From positions 1-10,712 of the forward strand of contig WFPT01000125.1 in the NCBI GenBank assembly GCA_015487365.1: DNA of 10,712 nt. Reading direction: 5' to 3'. The translations under genes were made by a program, and so were the position numbers. A model generated the notes under the pieces. That model had not been told where the DNA came from and searched no databases. It saw nothing but the letters and a program-made list of their open reading frames with translations. Source of the DNA: Aquificaceae bacterium (GTDB lineage: Bacteria; Aquificota; Aquificia; Aquificales; Aquificaceae). Below are positions 1 to 7,460 of the stretch, piece by piece; positions within the stretch are counted from its first letter, which is position 1, and each line of letters starts with the position of its first letter.

Positions 1-299
1 CCTAAATCGTACAAAACCCCTTTTAGCTCCCTTACCCCCTCCCTCCTTAAAACCTCGTCCAAGTCCTTGTAGTTGGCAAGGTATAGGGAAAACCTACCTT
101 CAAAATCCTTTAAGTTTTCCTCCGCAATCCCTAAGACTTCTTCGTCCCTGTCTATACCTATTAGGTATATATCTTTACCCTTTTCCAAGAGGGCCCTTGC
201 GTGTCCCCCTCCCCCAACCGTGCAGTCAAGGTATATGCCCCCACCGTTTAGTAGGTAGCTAATTACCTCCTTTAACATAACGGGATAGTGCTTTACCAT
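1..299 (-). CDS. rsmH: 16S rRNA (cytosine-1402-N4)-methyltransferase RsmH, N-terminal part (cut by window edge)
   Basis: Reading the minus strand from the ATG at 299-297 gives an open frame to the window edge, about 99 residues, beginning [16 protein letters not shown]. The order of signatures is that of RsmH (MraW): an HxPVML.EV opening, then the SAM-binding loop [15 protein letters not shown] around residues 24-38, then [10 protein letters not shown], then a stretch ending GVLYDLG, which is where the family has its LDLGVSS motif. RsmH methylates C1402 of 16S rRNA in the decoding centre using S-adenosylmethionine, in the cytoplasm. The start codon lies inside the last codons of the upstream cupin gene (7 nt overlap), so translation is probably coupled. 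The usual neighbours mraZ and ftsL are not upstream; a cupin and a pilin-like gene are instead. About two thirds of the protein lies outside the window. Confidence 0.93.
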   Translation of the reverse strand, partial: MVKHYPVMLKEVISYLLNGGGIYLDCTVGGGGHARALLEKGKDIYLIGIDRDEEVLGIAEENLKDFEGRFSLYLANYKDLDEVLRREGVRELKGVLYDL

Positions 300-592
300 T
301 TAAAGATAAAGGCCTGAACTACCGACTCCTTTAAGGCCTTAAAGCCGTGTTTTTCACCCTTATCGTAAATTATAGTCTCCCCTTCCCCTAAAACCCTTTC
401 TCCCCCTTCCGTATAAAAGGAGAGCTCACCCCTTAAAACCACCACAGATACGGTTGCGGGAGCGCTGTGGGGTTTAACCTCCTGCCCTTCCCTTAGGAAA
501 AACCTAACTATCCTTAGGTTCTGGGAGTTAAAAATCACTTCCCTTGAAGGCTCATCCTTAAAGTTTTCTTTAAAATTTATCACCTGCGCCAT
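293..592 (-). CDS. Small single-domain cupin protein
   Basis: A complete 99-residue protein made of one cupin (beta-barrel) domain. Motif 1 is recognisable around residues 36-56 ([10 protein letters not shown], ending in LRGE) and motif 2 around residues 71-85 ([14 protein letters not shown]). Of the usual 3-His/1-Glu metal set only H42 and H82 are plainly present, so metal binding may be reduced or use other side chains. Small cupins of this kind have many roles (sugar or small-molecule binding, isomerases, dioxygenases), and the sequence does not choose between them. It lies 10 nt after the pilin-like gene and overlaps rsmH by 7 nt, so the three are probably one transcript. A GGAGG lies about 14 nt before the ATG, rather far for a Shine-Dalgarno site. 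The substrate is unknown. Confidence 0.82.
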   Translation of the reverse strand: MAQVINFKENFKDEPSREVIFNSQNLRIVRFFLREGQEVKPHSAPATVSVVVLRGELSFYTEGGERVLGEGETIIYDKGEKHGFKALKESVVQAFIFKW

Positions 593-602
593 AAAGATTA
601 AT

Positions 603-881
603 TTAGCCTCCGCTGTAAAGTTTTAAAATTACCCCGTTATAGTTGTAGCTCTCTTCGTATATGAAGGGGTAGTCCTCTAAGGGTTTCCTTTTAACCTTTA
701 AGTCCTCGTAGTCCCCCAGTTTAATCTTCCTGTCAAGGATTAGGAAGTTTTTGTAAAAGCTCCTGCTCTCCTTTAGCCTTTCCCTCGCCCTTGAAAGGAG
801 CTCAAAGAGAACTACCACACTCACACTTAAAATCGTTATGGCCACTATCACCTCTATTAGGGTAAAGCCCTTAACCCTCAT
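603..881 (-). CDS. Type IV pilin-like (minor pseudopilin) protein
   Basis: A complete 92-residue protein with a textbook class III signal: the short positive leader MRVKG, then FTLIEV, then a hydrophobic helix to about residue 28. The prepilin peptidase site is between G5 and F6, and the mature protein would carry the conserved Glu at position 5 (E10 of the precursor). The hydrophobic helix would anchor it in the inner membrane before assembly into a type IV pilus or type II secretion pseudopilus. The remaining ~60 residues are charged, lack a Cys pair, and are too short for a major pilin, which suggests a minor pilin or pseudopilin (PilV/GspI/GspH-like); I cannot choose between these. No other pilus genes are in the window. 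The start is well supported by the leader, but no Shine-Dalgarno sequence precedes it. Confidence 0.85.
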   Translation of the reverse strand: MRVKGFTLIEVIVAITILSVSVVVLFELLSRARERLKESRSFYKNFLILDRKIKLGDYEDLKVKRKPLEDYPFIYEESYNYNGVILKLYSGG

Positions 882-883
882 AG

Positions 884-889
884 TATAAT
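884..889 (+). promoter_or_regulatory. Probable -10 box for the tRNA gene
   Basis: A perfect TATAAT sits 11 nt before the first base of the tRNA, within the 19-nt spacer between two divergent genes. I see no convincing -35 hexamer 16-18 nt upstream, and any such site would lie inside the pilin-like gene. The AT-rich spacer is near-palindromic (TATAATATTTA), so the same bases may also serve leftward transcription of the pilin-like gene. Confidence 0.6.
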
Positions 890-900
890 ATTTAAGAGGA

Positions 901-974
901 GGCGGCGTAGCTCAGCTGGTTAGAGCGGGGATCTCATAAGTCCCAGGTCGGAGGTTCGAGTCCTCCCGCCGCCA
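901..974 (+). tRNA. tRNA with CAU anticodon, probably elongator tRNA-Met
   Basis: The full cloverleaf can be folded by eye. Acceptor stem 901-907 pairs with 967-973 (GGCGGCG/CGCCGCC), D stem 910-913 with 923-926, anticodon stem 928-932 with 940-944 (one G-U pair), and T stem 950-954 with 962-966, with T loop TTCGAGT. The anticodon is CAT at 935-937 with T before and A after it. It is not the initiator: the 1-72 pair is G-C and the three G-C pairs of the anticodon stem are not next to the loop. A CAU tRNA could also be the lysidine-modified Ile2 species, but the overall sequence (GGCGGCGTAGCTCAG start, A73) looks like elongator Met. The CCA end is not encoded (CAA follows A974), so it must be added by CCA-adding enzyme. 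Confidence 0.96.
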
Positions 975-981
975 CAAAGGT

Positions 982-2262
982 ATGTTTGAGCTACTTCAAA
1001 GGTATAGGAACTTTGCCCTAATAAGTGTGGTGGTAGCAAGCCTTAGCTTCCTCCTCTGGCTCTTTTTTACGGGAGCCCCAACCAACATAGGGGTGGGTAA
1101 GTGCGTGGCGGAGGTAAACGGTGAGTGTGTAAGTCTTTCTGACCTTAGGATAGAGCTTATGAACATGGAAAGCTTTGGGATTAGGGATACCAAGGAGGCC
1201 ATAGAGAACCTCATAAACCAGTTCCTCCTATACCAGTTTGGGAAGTCCCTGGGCCTTAGGGTTTCCGACAAGGAAGTTGCAAAGGTTATAGCCTTGGACC
1301 CAACCTTTCAAGAAAACGGAGGTTTTAGCCTGATAAAGTATAAAACCATACTTTCAAGGATAAACGTAAAGCCAGAGGATTACGAAAATTACATAAAGAG
1401 GAACCTCCTAATAAGGAAGGCCCTCTACCTTATAGGTAATGCCATATACGTTTCCTCAGACGAGGTGATGGCCAATTTAAGGGTCCAGTCTTTAAGGATA
1501 ACGGGAAGGATATACTTTGTGGAAAAACTAAAAAGGTTTAACTACGAGCCCAAGGAGGAGGAAATAAGGAAGTTTTACGAAGAAAACAAAAGCCTCTTTT
1601 TCAGAGAGCCTAAGGTGGAGGTAAAGGTATGGCAAACGGATTCTTCGGACAGGGCCATGGAAATTTACAACTCCCTCCTTGAAGGGAAGACCCCCCCTAA
1701 CGGTAAGAGGTATTTAATTCCCAGCAAGGAGCTACCTAAGGAGCTAATAAAGGTGGCCCTATCGCTTTCTAAGGAAAATCCCATAACCTTTTTAAACTTA
1801 AACGATAAGATATACGTGTTAAAGTTCGTAAGGGTAAGGAAGGGGGGTTATAAGGGCTTAGAGGAGGTAAGGCAAACTATAAGGGAGATTTTAAGGGAGA
1901 AGAAGAGGAGGGAGCTACTAAGGGAGTATGCCTTAAAGGTAAAGGAGAGGTTAAAAGAAGGGAAAAGGGTAAGACTTAAATACACAAACGTTTTGGACGA
2001 AAAACTCTTAGAGGTTGCACCCCTTTTAAATTTAAGGATGGAGGACTTGGTGGATGTTGCTTTAAGTAGTGAAAGGGTCTTTGGCCCCTTTGAAACCAAC
2101 AAGGGTTACGCCCTCCTTCTGGTCCTCTCTAAGAAGATAGACACCGGGAACGTAAAGGGAATAAGGGAAGGGATGAGGAACATAAAGAGGAATTCCATTT
2201 TAAACAGGCTGATACTCCTTTTGAGGAAGAGGGCAAAGGTAAGGGTCCTACTGAATGCATAG
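982..2262 (+). CDS. Membrane-anchored PpiD/SurA-like periplasmic chaperone with degenerate parvulin region
   Basis: 426 residues. A short cytoplasmic start is followed by one membrane helix at about 11-30 (hydrophobic, ending LWLFFTG), giving an N-in, periplasmic C-terminus topology as in PpiD. Next comes a SurA-type N-terminal chaperone region (about 40-200: VAEVNGECVSLSDLR, then ENLINQFLLYQFGKSLGLRV). Where PpiD has its parvulin domain, residues about 205-290 keep only the outer pieces (VEVKVW, then ELPKELIKVALSLS, then KIYVLKFVRV). The central gGDLG/catalytic core is not seen, so peptidyl-prolyl isomerase activity is doubtful. It is shorter than E. coli PpiD (623). The role inferred is help in folding exported outer-membrane or periplasmic proteins. 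The ATG lies 7 nt after the tRNA with AAAGG in between, and the 3' end overlaps murA by 8 nt. C41 and C49 flank a beta turn and could form a disulfide. Confidence 0.75.
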   Translation: MFELLQRYRNFALISVVVASLSFLLWLFFTGAPTNIGVGKCVAEVNGECVSLSDLRIELMNMESFGIRDTKEAIENLINQFLLYQFGKSLGLRVSDKEVAKVIALDPTFQENGGFSLIKYKTILSRINVKPEDYENYIKRNLLIRKALYLIGNAIYVSSDEVMANLRVQSLRITGRIYFVEKLKRFNYEPKEEEIRKFYEENKSLFFREPKVEVKVWQTDSSDRAMEIYNSLLEGKTPPNGKRYLIPSKELPKELIKVALSLSKENPITFLNLNDKIYVLKFVRVRKGGYKGLEEVRQTIREILREKKRRELLREYALKVKERLKEGKRVRLKYTNVLDEKLLEVAPLLNLRMEDLVDVALSSERVFGPFETNKGYALLLVLSKKIDTGNVKGIREGMRNIKRNSILNRLILLLRKRAKVRVLLNA

Positions 2263-3511
2263 GGACTACCTCATAATAGAGGGTGGGAAGAGTTTAAAGG
2301 GTGAGGTCTTAGTCTCGGGCTCAAAGAACTCCTCCTTGGCCCTAATCTTTGCCAGTCTCCTTTCAGAGGGAGAAAGTCTCTTAGAGGGAGTTCCTGAGCT
2401 CCTAGACGTAAGGAATGCGATAGAAATTTTAAAGTTTTTAGGGGCAAAGGTTAAAAAAGTAGGAAACTCCTTAAAGATTCTACCCAAGGAGATAGGATGT
2501 ATGGCCCCCGACTGTTTGGTTAGAAAGATGAGGGCAAGTGTAATGTTAATCCCCCCACTCTTAAAGAGGAAGGGTAGGGCGGTGGTTTCCATGCCCGGGG
2601 GGTGTGCTATTGGAGTAAGGCCCATAGACCAGCACCTTAAATACTTTAAAAGGGCGGGGGTTGAGGTTGAAATGGAGGGGGGATACCTGCTACTTAGAGG
2701 GAAAAAACTGAGGGGCTGTGAATTTACCTTTGATAGGATTACCGTAACGGGGACCATGAACGCCCTGATGCTATCTTCTTGCATAGAGGAAGAAACCTAC
2801 CTCCACAACGTGGCCCTTGAGCCCGAAGTCCTGGACTTGGTGGAAGTCTTAAAGAAGATGGGCGCAAGGATTAGTTTAAAAGGAAGGAGTGCCCTCGTAA
2901 TAGGTAAAAGGGACCTAAAACCCTTTAAACACAGGGTAATACCCGACAGGATTGAAGCTGGGACCCTCTTAGTGGCGGGGGCCATAACCAAGGGGGAGGT
3001 GGTTTTAAGGGGAGCTATACCTGAGCACCTTAAAAGCGTCATAGAAGCCCTTAGGAGGGCAAACCAGGAGGTCCTCTTAGAGGATGGGAAGATTTACATA
3101 AGGGGGAAGAGTCCCATAAAGCCTTTAAGCTTGGAAACGAGGGAATTCCCCGGCTTCCCTACGGACATGCAGGCCCAGTTTATGGCCCTCCTTTGTGTGG
3201 CGGAAGGTAGGTCCCTTATAAGGGAGAGGATTTTTGAAAACCGTTTTAAGCACGTGGGGGAGCTTTTGAGGATGGGAGCCAGGATTTATGTTAAGGGGGA
3301 TTTGGCCCAAATAGAGGGGGTTAAAAAGCTTTACGGGGCGGAAGTTTTTTCTACCGACCTTAGGGCCAGCGCTGGTTTGGTTTTGGCGGGTTTAAGGGCG
3401 GAGGGTATAACCTTAGTAAAGGATATATATCACCTGGACAGGGGATACGAGAGGTTGGAGGAAAAGCTGAAAAAGTTGGGGGCTAAGATAGAGAGGGAAA
3501 CTCAGGTATGA
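2255..3511 (+). CDS. murA: UDP-N-acetylglucosamine 1-carboxyvinyltransferase MurA
   Basis: 418 residues, the usual length for this enzyme, which transfers enolpyruvate from PEP to UDP-GlcNAc in the cytoplasm, the first committed step of peptidoglycan synthesis. The family landmarks are in order: the substrate-binding K24-N25 (GSKNSSLAL), R93 in [10 protein letters not shown], the catalytic-loop Cys at C117 in [31 protein letters not shown] around 297-312, and the C-terminal [14 protein letters not shown] followed by [13 protein letters not shown]. Because the PEP-binding position is Cys rather than Asp, fosfomycin sensitivity would be expected from the family. The ATG overlaps the chaperone gene by 8 nt with AAGGG nine bases upstream, so the two are co-translated. 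The 3' end overlaps the convergent GalT-like gene by 29 nt, with no terminator visible between them. Confidence 0.97.
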   Translation: MHRDYLIIEGGKSLKGEVLVSGSKNSSLALIFASLLSEGESLLEGVPELLDVRNAIEILKFLGAKVKKVGNSLKILPKEIGCMAPDCLVRKMRASVMLIPPLLKRKGRAVVSMPGGCAIGVRPIDQHLKYFKRAGVEVEMEGGYLLLRGKKLRGCEFTFDRITVTGTMNALMLSSCIEEETYLHNVALEPEVLDLVEVLKKMGARISLKGRSALVIGKRDLKPFKHRVIPDRIEAGTLLVAGAITKGEVVLRGAIPEHLKSVIEALRRANQEVLLEDGKIYIRGKSPIKPLSLETREFPGFPTDMQAQFMALLCVAEGRSLIRERIFENRFKHVGELLRMGARIYVKGDLAQIEGVKKLYGAEVFSTDLRASAGLVLAGLRAEGITLVKDIYHLDRGYERLEEKLKKLGAKIERETQV

Positions 3512-4262
3512 CCAAGTCCTCGGATATAAGCTCAAAGCCTCCAAAGATGACGCTCCTTGGAACCAACCTTACGTAATACCTGCACCTTCTTCCATCGTGA
3601 AGGTGGTAGAGAACGTTAAAGGAAAGGCCATCTCCAAACTCCTTCCTTAACCTCCTAACCGCTTCCCTTAAAAGGTTAAAGAGCTCCTCCAAATTTTCTT
3701 CCTCTAAGAAGCTCCTCTTTTTACTGGGAGCTATCCAAAACTCACCCGGGTAGACGGGGAAGGGAGACCTACCCACTAAAAAGTTCCCCTCCTTTAAAAA
3801 ACTTGTCTCCCTTAAAATTCCCTCAAATACCTCCTCTTCCCTTTTTATCCTCGTTGGTATGTAGGGGGTTGGCAGTATCTGGGAGTGGGGGTGCTCCAAG
3901 GATGCTCCCGAAAGCTTCCCTTCGTTTTTAAAGATGCAAACAAAAGGGTAAGACCTTAAAAGCTCTTCATACCTTTTTTTAAAGACCTTTAAAACCTCCA
4001 CATAGTGCCCTATCTCTTCAAACTTTAAGTGGTGCTCGGGTGTTTCAACTACCAGCTCGTGCCCTTCAAATATAGGATATTTATTCCCTATCACCCTTAT
4101 GAGCCACCCTTTACCCTTTTCAATTCTCATCAGCTCCGGTGGTGTTTCCTCCTCCCTTCCCGGACATAGGGGACAAAGGCTTTGGCTCTTTGGCTTCTTA
4201 GCCCTTACCTTAGAAAGGATTAACCTCCTCTGGGACAAAGGACTGAAAAGGATTTTATACAT
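3483..4262 (-). CDS. GalT-like nucleotidyltransferase of the HIT superfamily
   Basis: 259 residues. A zinc-type CPLC (C30, C33) followed by [10 protein letters not shown], then [20 protein letters not shown] and the active-site H124-P-H126-S-Q128, are those of galactose-1-phosphate uridylyltransferase and its relatives; the second His of HPH is the nucleophile that forms the nucleotidyl intermediate. The C-terminal half repeats the fold and ends in [15 protein letters not shown]. It is shorter than typical GalT (about 330-350), with a trimmed N-terminus and C-terminus. HPHSQ with Gln is shared by uridylyl and adenylyl (ADP-glucose phosphorylase type) members, so the true nucleotide and sugar phosphate are open. 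It overlaps accB by 8 nt, so it is the last gene of the efp-accB operon, and runs 29 nt into murA from the opposite side. No other galactose genes are nearby. Confidence 0.82.
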   Translation of the reverse strand: MYKILFSPLSQRRLILSKVRAKKPKSQSLCPLCPGREEETPPELMRIEKGKGWLIRVIGNKYPIFEGHELVVETPEHHLKFEEIGHYVEVLKVFKKRYEELLRSYPFVCIFKNEGKLSGASLEHPHSQILPTPYIPTRIKREEEVFEGILRETSFLKEGNFLVGRSPFPVYPGEFWIAPSKKRSFLEEENLEELFNLLREAVRRLRKEFGDGLSFNVLYHLHDGRRCRYYVRLVPRSVIFGGFELISEDLVIPEFPSLS

Positions 4263-4686
4263 TAGTATCTATTAAAAAGAGGGGTTGCCCGTATTCAACC
4301 ATCTCTCCGTTTTCCACCAAAATTTTTTCAACCCTACCCTTTACATCACTTTCTATTTCGTTCATCACCTTTAAAGCCTCAATTATGCAGAGGACCTGAC
4401 CCGGAGAAACTATGTCTCCCACCTCCACAAAGGGAGGTGCTCCGGGTTTTGGTGAGCGGTAAAAGGTTCCCACCAAAGGGCTCTTTATAACGTGCAGTTT
4501 CTTTTCCTCCTTAACTTCTTCCGAAGAGGGAGGTAGGACCTCCTGATATCTGACCTCTTCCTTTAACTCTCCTCCCCTTGGAAAGTTTTCTATCTTTAAG
4601 GTAAAGTCCTTGGTAGAAAGCTCAAAACTCTTTATATTTGAAGAGCGAAGGAGGTTTATAATCTCCCTTATAAACTCCTCCCTCAT
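4255..4686 (-). CDS. accB: Biotin carboxyl carrier protein of acetyl-CoA carboxylase
   Basis: 143 residues. The N-terminal helix region (about 1-30) is followed by a charged, Pro/Ser-containing linker (about 36-63) and a C-terminal biotinyl domain starting at [20 protein letters not shown]. The biotinylation site is K106 in [11 protein letters not shown], close to the canonical EAMKxMNEI; the Leu for the first Met is a mild variant. The thumb segment ([14 protein letters not shown]) typical of AccB is present. The protein carries carboxybiotin between biotin carboxylase and carboxyltransferase in the first step of fatty acid synthesis. It starts in an ATGA overlap with the efp stop codon and its own end overlaps the GalT-like gene by 8 nt. 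The efp-accB pairing is common in bacteria; the usual next gene accC is not here. Confidence 0.96.
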   Translation of the reverse strand: MREEFIREIINLLRSSNIKSFELSTKDFTLKIENFPRGGELKEEVRYQEVLPPSSEEVKEEKKLHVIKSPLVGTFYRSPKPGAPPFVEVGDIVSPGQVLCIIEALKVMNEIESDVKGRVEKILVENGEMVEYGQPLFLIDTNV

Positions 4687-5252
4687 TTTACCCTCTCTAC
4701 GTATTTTCCCGTCCTCGTATCCACCTTAATCAGGTCTCCCTCCTGAATGAAGAAGGGAACCTGAACTACCAAACCCGTTTCCAACTTTGCGGGCTTGCTC
4801 CCACCACTTTGGGTGTCTCCCTTAAAGGAAGGCTCGGTTTCTATTACTTTTAATTCCACCTGTTTTGGAAGCTCTATACCTACGGGCCTGTTTTGATAGA
4901 AAAATACCACAACTTCCAAACCCTCCTTTAAAAACTTGGTCTCCTCCTCTATTACCGACTTTGGTATGGAAATTATCTCATAGGTTTGGTTGTCCATAAA
5001 GTAGTAGTTTTGTCCGTCGTTGTAAGAATACTGGGCAAAGACCTGGTTAAAGTCCGCCAAGGTGATGGAATCGGAAGCCTTGTAGGTAATTTCAACCACA
5101 TTTTGGTTTAACATGTTCTTTGCCTTAATCCTTACAAAGGCCTGACCCTTACCCGGTTTAACGTGCTCATAGTCCAAGACCCTGTAAGGCTCCCCCTTGT
5201 GCTCAATAAACATATCCCTTTGTATCCTGTTTATGTCAATCCTTTGAGCCAT
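4683..5252 (-). CDS. efp: Translation elongation factor P
   Basis: 189 residues, the standard EF-P length, with the three-barrel layout: an N-terminal KOW-like domain with the loop [10 protein letters not shown], a central OB domain ([17 protein letters not shown]) and a C-terminal OB domain ([20 protein letters not shown], then [11 protein letters not shown]). The loop lysine that is modified in many bacteria is K35. EF-P binds next to the P-site tRNA and relieves stalling at polyproline stretches. The modification enzymes EpmA/EpmB are not in the window. The ATG has no strong Shine-Dalgarno sequence, and a TATAAT box lies 17 nt before it. Its stop codon is shared with the accB start (ATGA), so it heads the efp-accB-galT-like operon. 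Confidence 0.97.
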   Translation of the reverse strand: MAQRIDINRIQRDMFIEHKGEPYRVLDYEHVKPGKGQAFVRIKAKNMLNQNVVEITYKASDSITLADFNQVFAQYSYNDGQNYYFMDNQTYEIISIPKSVIEEETKFLKEGLEVVVFFYQNRPVGIELPKQVELKVIETEPSFKGDTQSGGSKPAKLETGLVVQVPFFIQEGDLIKVDTRTGKYVERVK

Positions 5253-5269
5253 CTCAACGACGGGAAAAA

Positions 5270-5298
5270 ATTATACCAAATGTTAAAATAGTTTTCAC
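5270..5298 (-). promoter_or_regulatory. Probable efp promoter (-10 TATAAT, weak -35)
   Basis: On the minus strand a perfect TATAAT lies at 5275-5270. Seventeen bases upstream, at 5298-5293, is GTGAAA, a weak match to a -35 box. Transcription would start near 5263, giving a leader of roughly ten bases for efp. The inferred -35 overlaps the run-up to the divergent ilvD start, so the two promoters probably compete or share the region. Confidence 0.55.
5284..5289 (+). promoter_or_regulatory. Candidate -10 box for a leaderless ilvD transcript
   Basis: TAAAAT lies 10 nt before the ilvD ATG, within the 47-nt space shared with efp. Transcription from it would begin about 4 nt before, or at, the start codon. 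No Shine-Dalgarno sequence is present (GTTTTCACC precedes the ATG). The -35 region is poor, and the call rests only on spacing and lack of an RBS. Confidence 0.35.
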
Positions 5299-5299
5299 C

Positions 5300-6967
5300 A
5301 TGAGGCTAAGGAGTGATGTAGTAAAGAAGGGTATAGAAAGAGCTCCCCATAGGGCCTTGCTTAGGGCCTGTGGCCTTTCCGAGGAGGACCTGAACAAACC
5401 CCTAATAGGAATAGCAAACTCCTACACGGACATAATCCCTGGCCATGTCCATCTTAGGGAATTCGTAGAGCCCATAAAGGAAGAAATAAGGAAGGCTGGG
5501 GGTGTTCCCATAGAGTTTAACGTAATAGGAGTTGACGATGGTATAGCCATGGGTCATTCGGGTATGAGGTATTCCCTACCTTCAAGGGAAATAATAGCGG
5601 ACTCTATTGAAATAATGGTAAATGCCCACCAGCTGGATGCCTTAGTTTGCGTTCCCAACTGTGACAAGATAATCCCGGGTATGCTCATGGGAGCATTAAG
5701 GGTTAATCTACCCACAATATTTGTAAGTGGTGGCCCTATGAAGGCTGGAGAATACAAGGGGGAGAAGATAGACCTAATAACCGTATTTGAGGGAATAGGG
5801 AAGGTTAAGGCTGGCCTTATGGAAGAAGAGGAGCTTTTAAAGATAGAGCAGAGTGCCTGCCCAACCTGTGGTAGCTGTGCGGGTCTATTTACCGCAAACT
5901 CTATGAACTGCATAATGGAAGCCTTAGGTGTAGCCCTCCCCGGAAACGGAACCATCTTGGCCATAGACCCAAGGAGGGAAGTTCTGGCAAGGCAAGCTGG
6001 AAGACTAATCTTAGAGCTTTTAAAAAGGGACATAAAGATAAGGGACATAATCACCCAAGAGGCCATAGACGATGCCTTTACCTTGGACATAGCCATGGGA
6101 GGCTCTACCAACACCGTTTTACACCTCTTAGCGGTTGCAAGGGAGGGAGGGATAGAATACGACATAAAGAGGATTGACCAAATATCAAGGAGGACTCCAA
6201 ACCTCTGTAAGATTGCACCCTCTTCAAACTACCACATAGAAGACCTTGACGGTGCGGGTGGAATACCCGCCATCTTAAAGGAGCTTTCAAGGGCAAACCT
6301 CCTAAACCTTGATAGAATTACCGTTTCCCTGAAAACTTTAAGGGAGATTGTTGAAGAGGCACCAGAGCCAGACGGAGAGGTTATAAGGAGGCTGGAAGAC
6401 CCTTACTCCAAGGACGGTGGTCTTGCCATACTCTTTGGGAACTTGGCACCCGAGGGTTGCGTAGTAAAGACCGCGGGAGTATCTCCCAACATGCTAACCT
6501 TTAAAGGTAAGGCAATATGCTTTGACTCGGAAGAAGAGGCCATAGAGGGAATAACGGGTGGTAAGGTAAAGGCTGGTCATGTGGTAGTCATAAGGTATGA
6601 GGGTCCAAAGGGAGGGCCTGGGATGAAGGAGATGCTCTCTCCCACTTCCGCCATAATGGGTATGGGCTTAGGGGATAAGGTGGCCCTAATTACCGACGGA
6701 AGGTTTTCTGGGGGAACGAGGGGAGCCTGCGTAGGGCACGTTTCACCAGAGGCAGCATTAGGGGGACCCATTGGAATAGTTAGGGACGGAGATGAGATTT
6801 TAATAGACATTCCAAACAGGAAAATAGAGCTCCTCATACCAGAGGATGAGTTTAAGAGGAGGATGGAAAGCTTCAAGCCAAAGGAAAAGAAGATAGACTC
6901 ACCCTTTTTAAAAAGGTATGCAAAGCTTGTCCAGTCCGCTTCAAAGGGGGCAATCCTTGAACGTTAA
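5300..6967 (+). CDS. ilvD: Dihydroxy-acid dehydratase
   Basis: 555 residues, full length. IlvD dehydrates 2,3-dihydroxyisovalerate and 2,3-dihydroxymethylvalerate, the third common step of valine, leucine (via valine precursor) and isoleucine synthesis, using an Fe-S cluster and Mg. Visible signatures are the N-terminus [21 protein letters not shown]80 in [21 protein letters not shown]121-D-K123 in [15 protein letters not shown], the Cys cluster C187/C190/C193 in [19 protein letters not shown], and [19 protein letters not shown] near the C-terminus. The early PGHVHL, where some family members have a Cys, resembles the E. coli form, which has an oxygen-sensitive 4Fe-4S cluster; cluster type here is an inference. 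It opens the ilvD-kdsC-lptC run, and its stop codon overlaps the likely kdsC start. No Shine-Dalgarno precedes the ATG. Confidence 0.97.
   Translation: MRLRSDVVKKGIERAPHRALLRACGLSEEDLNKPLIGIANSYTDIIPGHVHLREFVEPIKEEIRKAGGVPIEFNVIGVDDGIAMGHSGMRYSLPSREIIADSIEIMVNAHQLDALVCVPNCDKIIPGMLMGALRVNLPTIFVSGGPMKAGEYKGEKIDLITVFEGIGKVKAGLMEEEELLKIEQSACPTCGSCAGLFTANSMNCIMEALGVALPGNGTILAIDPRREVLARQAGRLILELLKRDIKIRDIITQEAIDDAFTLDIAMGGSTNTVLHLLAVAREGGIEYDIKRIDQISRRTPNLCKIAPSSNYHIEDLDGAGGIPAILKELSRANLLNLDRITVSLKTLREIVEEAPEPDGEVIRRLEDPYSKDGGLAILFGNLAPEGCVVKTAGVSPNMLTFKGKAICFDSEEEAIEGITGGKVKAGHVVVIRYEGPKGGPGMKEMLSPTSAIMGMGLGDKVALITDGRFSGGTRGACVGHVSPEAALGGPIGIVRDGDEILIDIPNRKIELLIPEDEFKRRMESFKPKEKKIDSPFLKRYAKLVQSASKGAILER
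6943..6950 (+). promoter_or_regulatory. Shine-Dalgarno site deciding the kdsC start
   Basis: AAAGGGGG lies inside the ilvD 3' end, six bases before the TTG at 6957. The in-frame ATG at 6918 has its only purine run (AAAAAGG) almost touching it, which is a poor distance. This favours the TTG start. Confidence 0.6.
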
Positions 6968-7460
6968 ACTCTTCCTCTTTGATGTAGACGGAGTCCTAAC
7001 CGACGGGAAGCTCTACTACACGGAAAGGGGAGAAACCATAAAGGTCTTTAACGTAAGGGATGGGCTTGCTATAAAACTCCTTAAAGATGCGGGTATAAGG
7101 GTTGGGGCCATATCTTCAAGGGACTCTGAGCCTTTGCTAAGAAGGCTAAAAGAATTAAACTTAGACGAAATTCACTTAGGTGAAAGGGATAAGCTTAAAG
7201 TCTTTAAAAACCTCTTAAAAAAGTATAGCTTAAAGGGGGAGGAGGTTTGCTTTGTAGGGGACGACTTGGTGGATATACCAGTCCTAAAAAGGGTTGGTCT
7301 TCCCGTTTCGGTTCCCGATGCTCCAAAAGAGGTAAAAAGGTTTTGCAAGTATATAACCAAAAGTAGGGGAGGTGAAGGTGTAATAAGGGAGGTTGCGGAA
7401 AAAATCTTAAAGGAGATGGGACTTTGGGAAAGGGTTATAGGGAGCTTTATGGAGAGGTAA
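6957..7460 (+). CDS. kdsC: 3-deoxy-D-manno-octulosonate 8-phosphate phosphatase KdsC (HAD family)
   Basis: About 167 residues from a TTG start, giving [19 protein letters not shown]. This is a HAD-superfamily phosphatase of the small, cap-less KdsC type, which forms tetramers. Motif I is D9-V-D11 with G-V-L-T-D-G; then [20 protein letters not shown], motif II AISSRDS, and motif [25 protein letters not shown]. KdsC removes phosphate from Kdo-8-phosphate in the cytoplasm, supplying Kdo for the lipopolysaccharide core. From memory it closely resembles the Aquifex KdsC. An in-frame ATG at 6918 would add 13 unconserved residues lying over ilvD, so I prefer the TTG at 6957, which has a good Shine-Dalgarno site and overlaps the ilvD end by 11 nt. 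The 3' end overlaps the lptC-like gene by 37 nt, matching the familiar kdsC-lptC order. Confidence 0.92.
   Translation: MNVKLFLFDVDGVLTDGKLYYTERGETIKVFNVRDGLAIKLLKDAGIRVGAISSRDSEPLLRRLKELNLDEIHLGERDKLKVFKNLLKKYSLKGEEVCFVGDDLVDIPVLKRVGLPVSVPDAPKEVKRFCKYITKSRGGEGVIREVAEKILKEMGLWERVIGSFMER
7409..7415 (+). promoter_or_regulatory. Shine-Dalgarno site for the TTG start of the lptC-like gene
   Basis: AAAGGAG lies eight bases before the TTG at 7424, inside the kdsC coding region. It supports the unusual start codon, since no ATG or GTG lies in frame before the membrane helix. Confidence 0.6.

Noticed and set aside
73..258. Plus-strand open frame of 61 codons
   Set aside because: It is antisense to the clear RsmH N-terminus on the minus strand and has no recognisable motif.
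901..974. Initiator tRNA-fMet
   Set aside because: The 1-72 bases pair (G-C), and the three G-C pairs are not next to the anticodon loop, both unlike initiator tRNAs.
2266..2784. Minus-strand open frame of 172 codons
   Set aside because: It lies entirely antisense to murA, whose motifs are unmistakable; the Ser/Pro/Leu-rich translation is typical of the complement of purine-rich coding DNA.
5554..6165. Minus-strand open frame of 203 codons
   Set aside because: Fully antisense to the conserved core of ilvD, with no family motif and no RBS; long reverse frames are expected from this genome's codon bias.
6918..6956. ATG at 6918 as kdsC start
   Set aside because: No properly spaced RBS, and the 13 extra residues overlap ilvD and are not part of the KdsC fold; TTG at 6957 fits better.
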